Assembly (NCBI RefSeq): GCF_001905795.1 | Contig: NZ_LIXJ01000007.1 | Coordinates: 186,001-250,000 of the forward strand | Direction: 5' to 3' | Length of the DNA: 64,000 nucleotides | Source: Streptomyces sp. CB01580 | GTDB lineage: Bacteria > Actinomycetota > Actinomycetes > Streptomycetales > Streptomycetaceae | In this document: positions 63,413 through 64,000 of the stretch, one piece after another | How the letters are laid out: every line of letters starts with the position of its first letter | How positions within the stretch are numbered: the first letter of the stretch is position 1 | Notes under the pieces: model-generated | The model's database searches: none | Told to the model about the DNA's origin: nothing | Seen by the model: only the letters and a program-made list of their open reading frames with translations | Program-made: the position numbers and the translations under genes

Positions 63413-63428
63413 GTCACCGTCGTGAAAC
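63413..63428 (+). promoter_or_regulatory. glnR binding site: GlnR box upstream of amtB
   Basis: GTCAC-CGTCGT-GAAAC matches the Streptomyces GlnR a/b-box consensus gTnAc-n6-GaAAc exactly. It lies 176 bp before the amtB ATG. A weaker half-site TTAAC occurs at 63393-63397. GlnR activates amtB-glnK-glnD under nitrogen limitation in S. coelicolor. Confidence 0.75.
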
Positions 63429-63486
63429 ACCGTGCGGCATCGCCGGAAACCGCGCCGCGCGAGTCTCGTGGTGCACGACGGCCCGC

Positions 63487-63557
63487 GCCCTTCCCCGCGG
63501 TCCGCACCTGCCCTTCCCGGCGGTCCCGCACGGGGCCTTTCCAGCGGTTGCGCACAC
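63487..63557. repeat. Imperfect 23-24-bp tandem repeat, three copies
   Basis: Three adjacent units share CC(T/C)TTCC..GCGGT and CGCAC, between the GlnR box and amtB. It may be part of the leader. No function evident. Confidence 0.55.
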
Positions 63558-63603
63558 GGCCCGTTCGTCCCGCCGCGGCCGCTCCGACGACGAGGAGGCG
63601 CCG

Positions 63604-64000
63604 ATGCCCCCAGGCATCACGACGCTCGCCGCAGACCCCCCGAGCCTGTCTGCCGCCAACACCGGGTTCATGCTCGTCTGCTCGGCCCTGGTGATGCTCA
63701 TGACCCCGGCCCTGGCCTTCTTCTACGGCGGAATGGTCCGGGTCAAGAGCACCCTCAACATGCTGATGATGAGCTTCATCAGCCTCGGGATCGTCACCGT
63801 CCTGTGGGTGCTCTACGGGTTCAGCGTCGCCTTCGGCAACGACGTCGGTTCGGTCGTCGGCTGGGCCTCGGACTACGTGGGTCTGAGCGGGATCGGCCCG
63901 AACCAGCTCTGGGACGGCCGCACCATCCCCGTGTACGTCTTCGCCGTCTTCCAGCTGATGTTCGCCGTCATCACCCCGGCACTGATCAGCGGCGCCCTCG
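63604..64000 (+). CDS. amtB: Ammonium transporter AmtB (partial, runs off the window)
   Basis: The first 132 codons of an ammonium channel: ATG at 63604 with GAGGAGGCGCCG upstream; LSAANTGFMLVCSALVMLMT (TM1), PALAFFYGGMVRVKSTLNML (ammonium-site region), then GFSVAFGND and GNDVGSVVGWA, and PVYVFAVFQLMFAVITPALI. The rest lies past 64000. Expected first gene of amtB-glnK-glnD, under GlnR control (box at 63413). Confidence 0.95.
   Translation, partial: MPPGITTLAADPPSLSAANTGFMLVCSALVMLMTPALAFFYGGMVRVKSTLNMLMMSFISLGIVTVLWVLYGFSVAFGNDVGSVVGWASDYVGLSGIGPNQLWDGRTIPVYVFAVFQLMFAVITPALISGAL

Noticed and set aside
1..64000. CRISPR arrays, insertion sequences, rRNA and prophage genes
   Set aside because: I looked for regular spaced repeats, transposase motifs, integrases and rRNA; none seen. 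Repeats found are short tandem or tRNA duplications.

Overview
This is GC-rich actinobacterial DNA with the codon use, start-codon mix (many GTG, some TTG) and gene order of a Streptomyces chromosome. From memory, the order accB-accE, two conservons, gltX, tRNAs, ndgR/leuCD, hupS, gpsA, ddl, thiL, thiD, rpmB, recG, coaD, rpmF, rnc, mutM, smc, glcP, ftsY, nsdA, amtB follows the S. coelicolor core chromosome from about SCO5535 to SCO5583. Most of the window is therefore conserved core, with a few accessory insertions.

Layout. (1) 0.1-6.5 kb: two secreted glycan-degrading enzymes, a GH101 endo-alpha-N-acetylgalactosaminidase and a Tat-exported PL8 lyase. They look like an accessory islet beside the core. 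(2) 7.0-8.9 kb: acyl-CoA carboxylase beta and epsilon subunits (accB, accE). (3) 9.0-19.8 kb, minus strand: two tandem conservons (cvnA-B-C-D twice), each encoding a membrane sensor kinase-like protein, a roadblock protein, a DUF742 protein and a Ras-like GTPase. The B and D copies are almost identical while the A copies have diverged. (4) 20.1-20.55 kb, divergent from the conservons: a cluster of very small ORFs (11, 30 and 62 codons) with good ribosome sites, a perfect palindrome upstream, a TTA codon, an ATGA overlap and a protein carrying a duplicated NPRRT motif. This is the most unusual item in the window. (5) 20.7-22.9 kb: a fumarylacetoacetate hydrolase-family gene overlapping gltX.

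(6) 23.1-25.6 kb: an accessory trio of small Esx-like protein, WXG-domain/alpha-beta hydrolase fusion and lipoprotein, followed by a small frameshifted membrane protein gene. (7) 26.2-27.5 kb: a HAD hydrolase and a Gln-Glu-Glu-Gln-Glu tRNA array made by tandem duplication. (8) 27.8-31.8 kb: ndgR divergent from leuCD, a small conserved protein, and the HU/H1-type hupS. (9) 32-41.5 kb: F420 (cofC), phospholipid (plsC-like, gpsA), peptidoglycan (ddlA) and thiamine (thiL, thiD) genes, rpmB and a DAK2/FakA-like protein. (10) 41.7-49.2 kb: recG, rsmD, coaD, a DivIVA-like coiled-coil protein, DUF177, rpmF, rnc, mutM. (11) 49.2-57 kb: a CAP-domain protein, acylphosphatase, a small coiled-coil protein, smc and the glucose permease glcP. 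(12) 57-64 kb: a flavin-dependent oxidoreductase with a perfect 17-bp operator-like palindrome, a decayed NCS1 nucleobase permease pseudogene, ftsY, a prim-pol-like gene, the developmental regulator nsdA, and the start of amtB behind a matching GlnR box; amtB runs off the window.

Many operon ends have clear stem-loop terminators, which help define transcription units. Functions come from recognisable motifs and family knowledge; no database search was possible.
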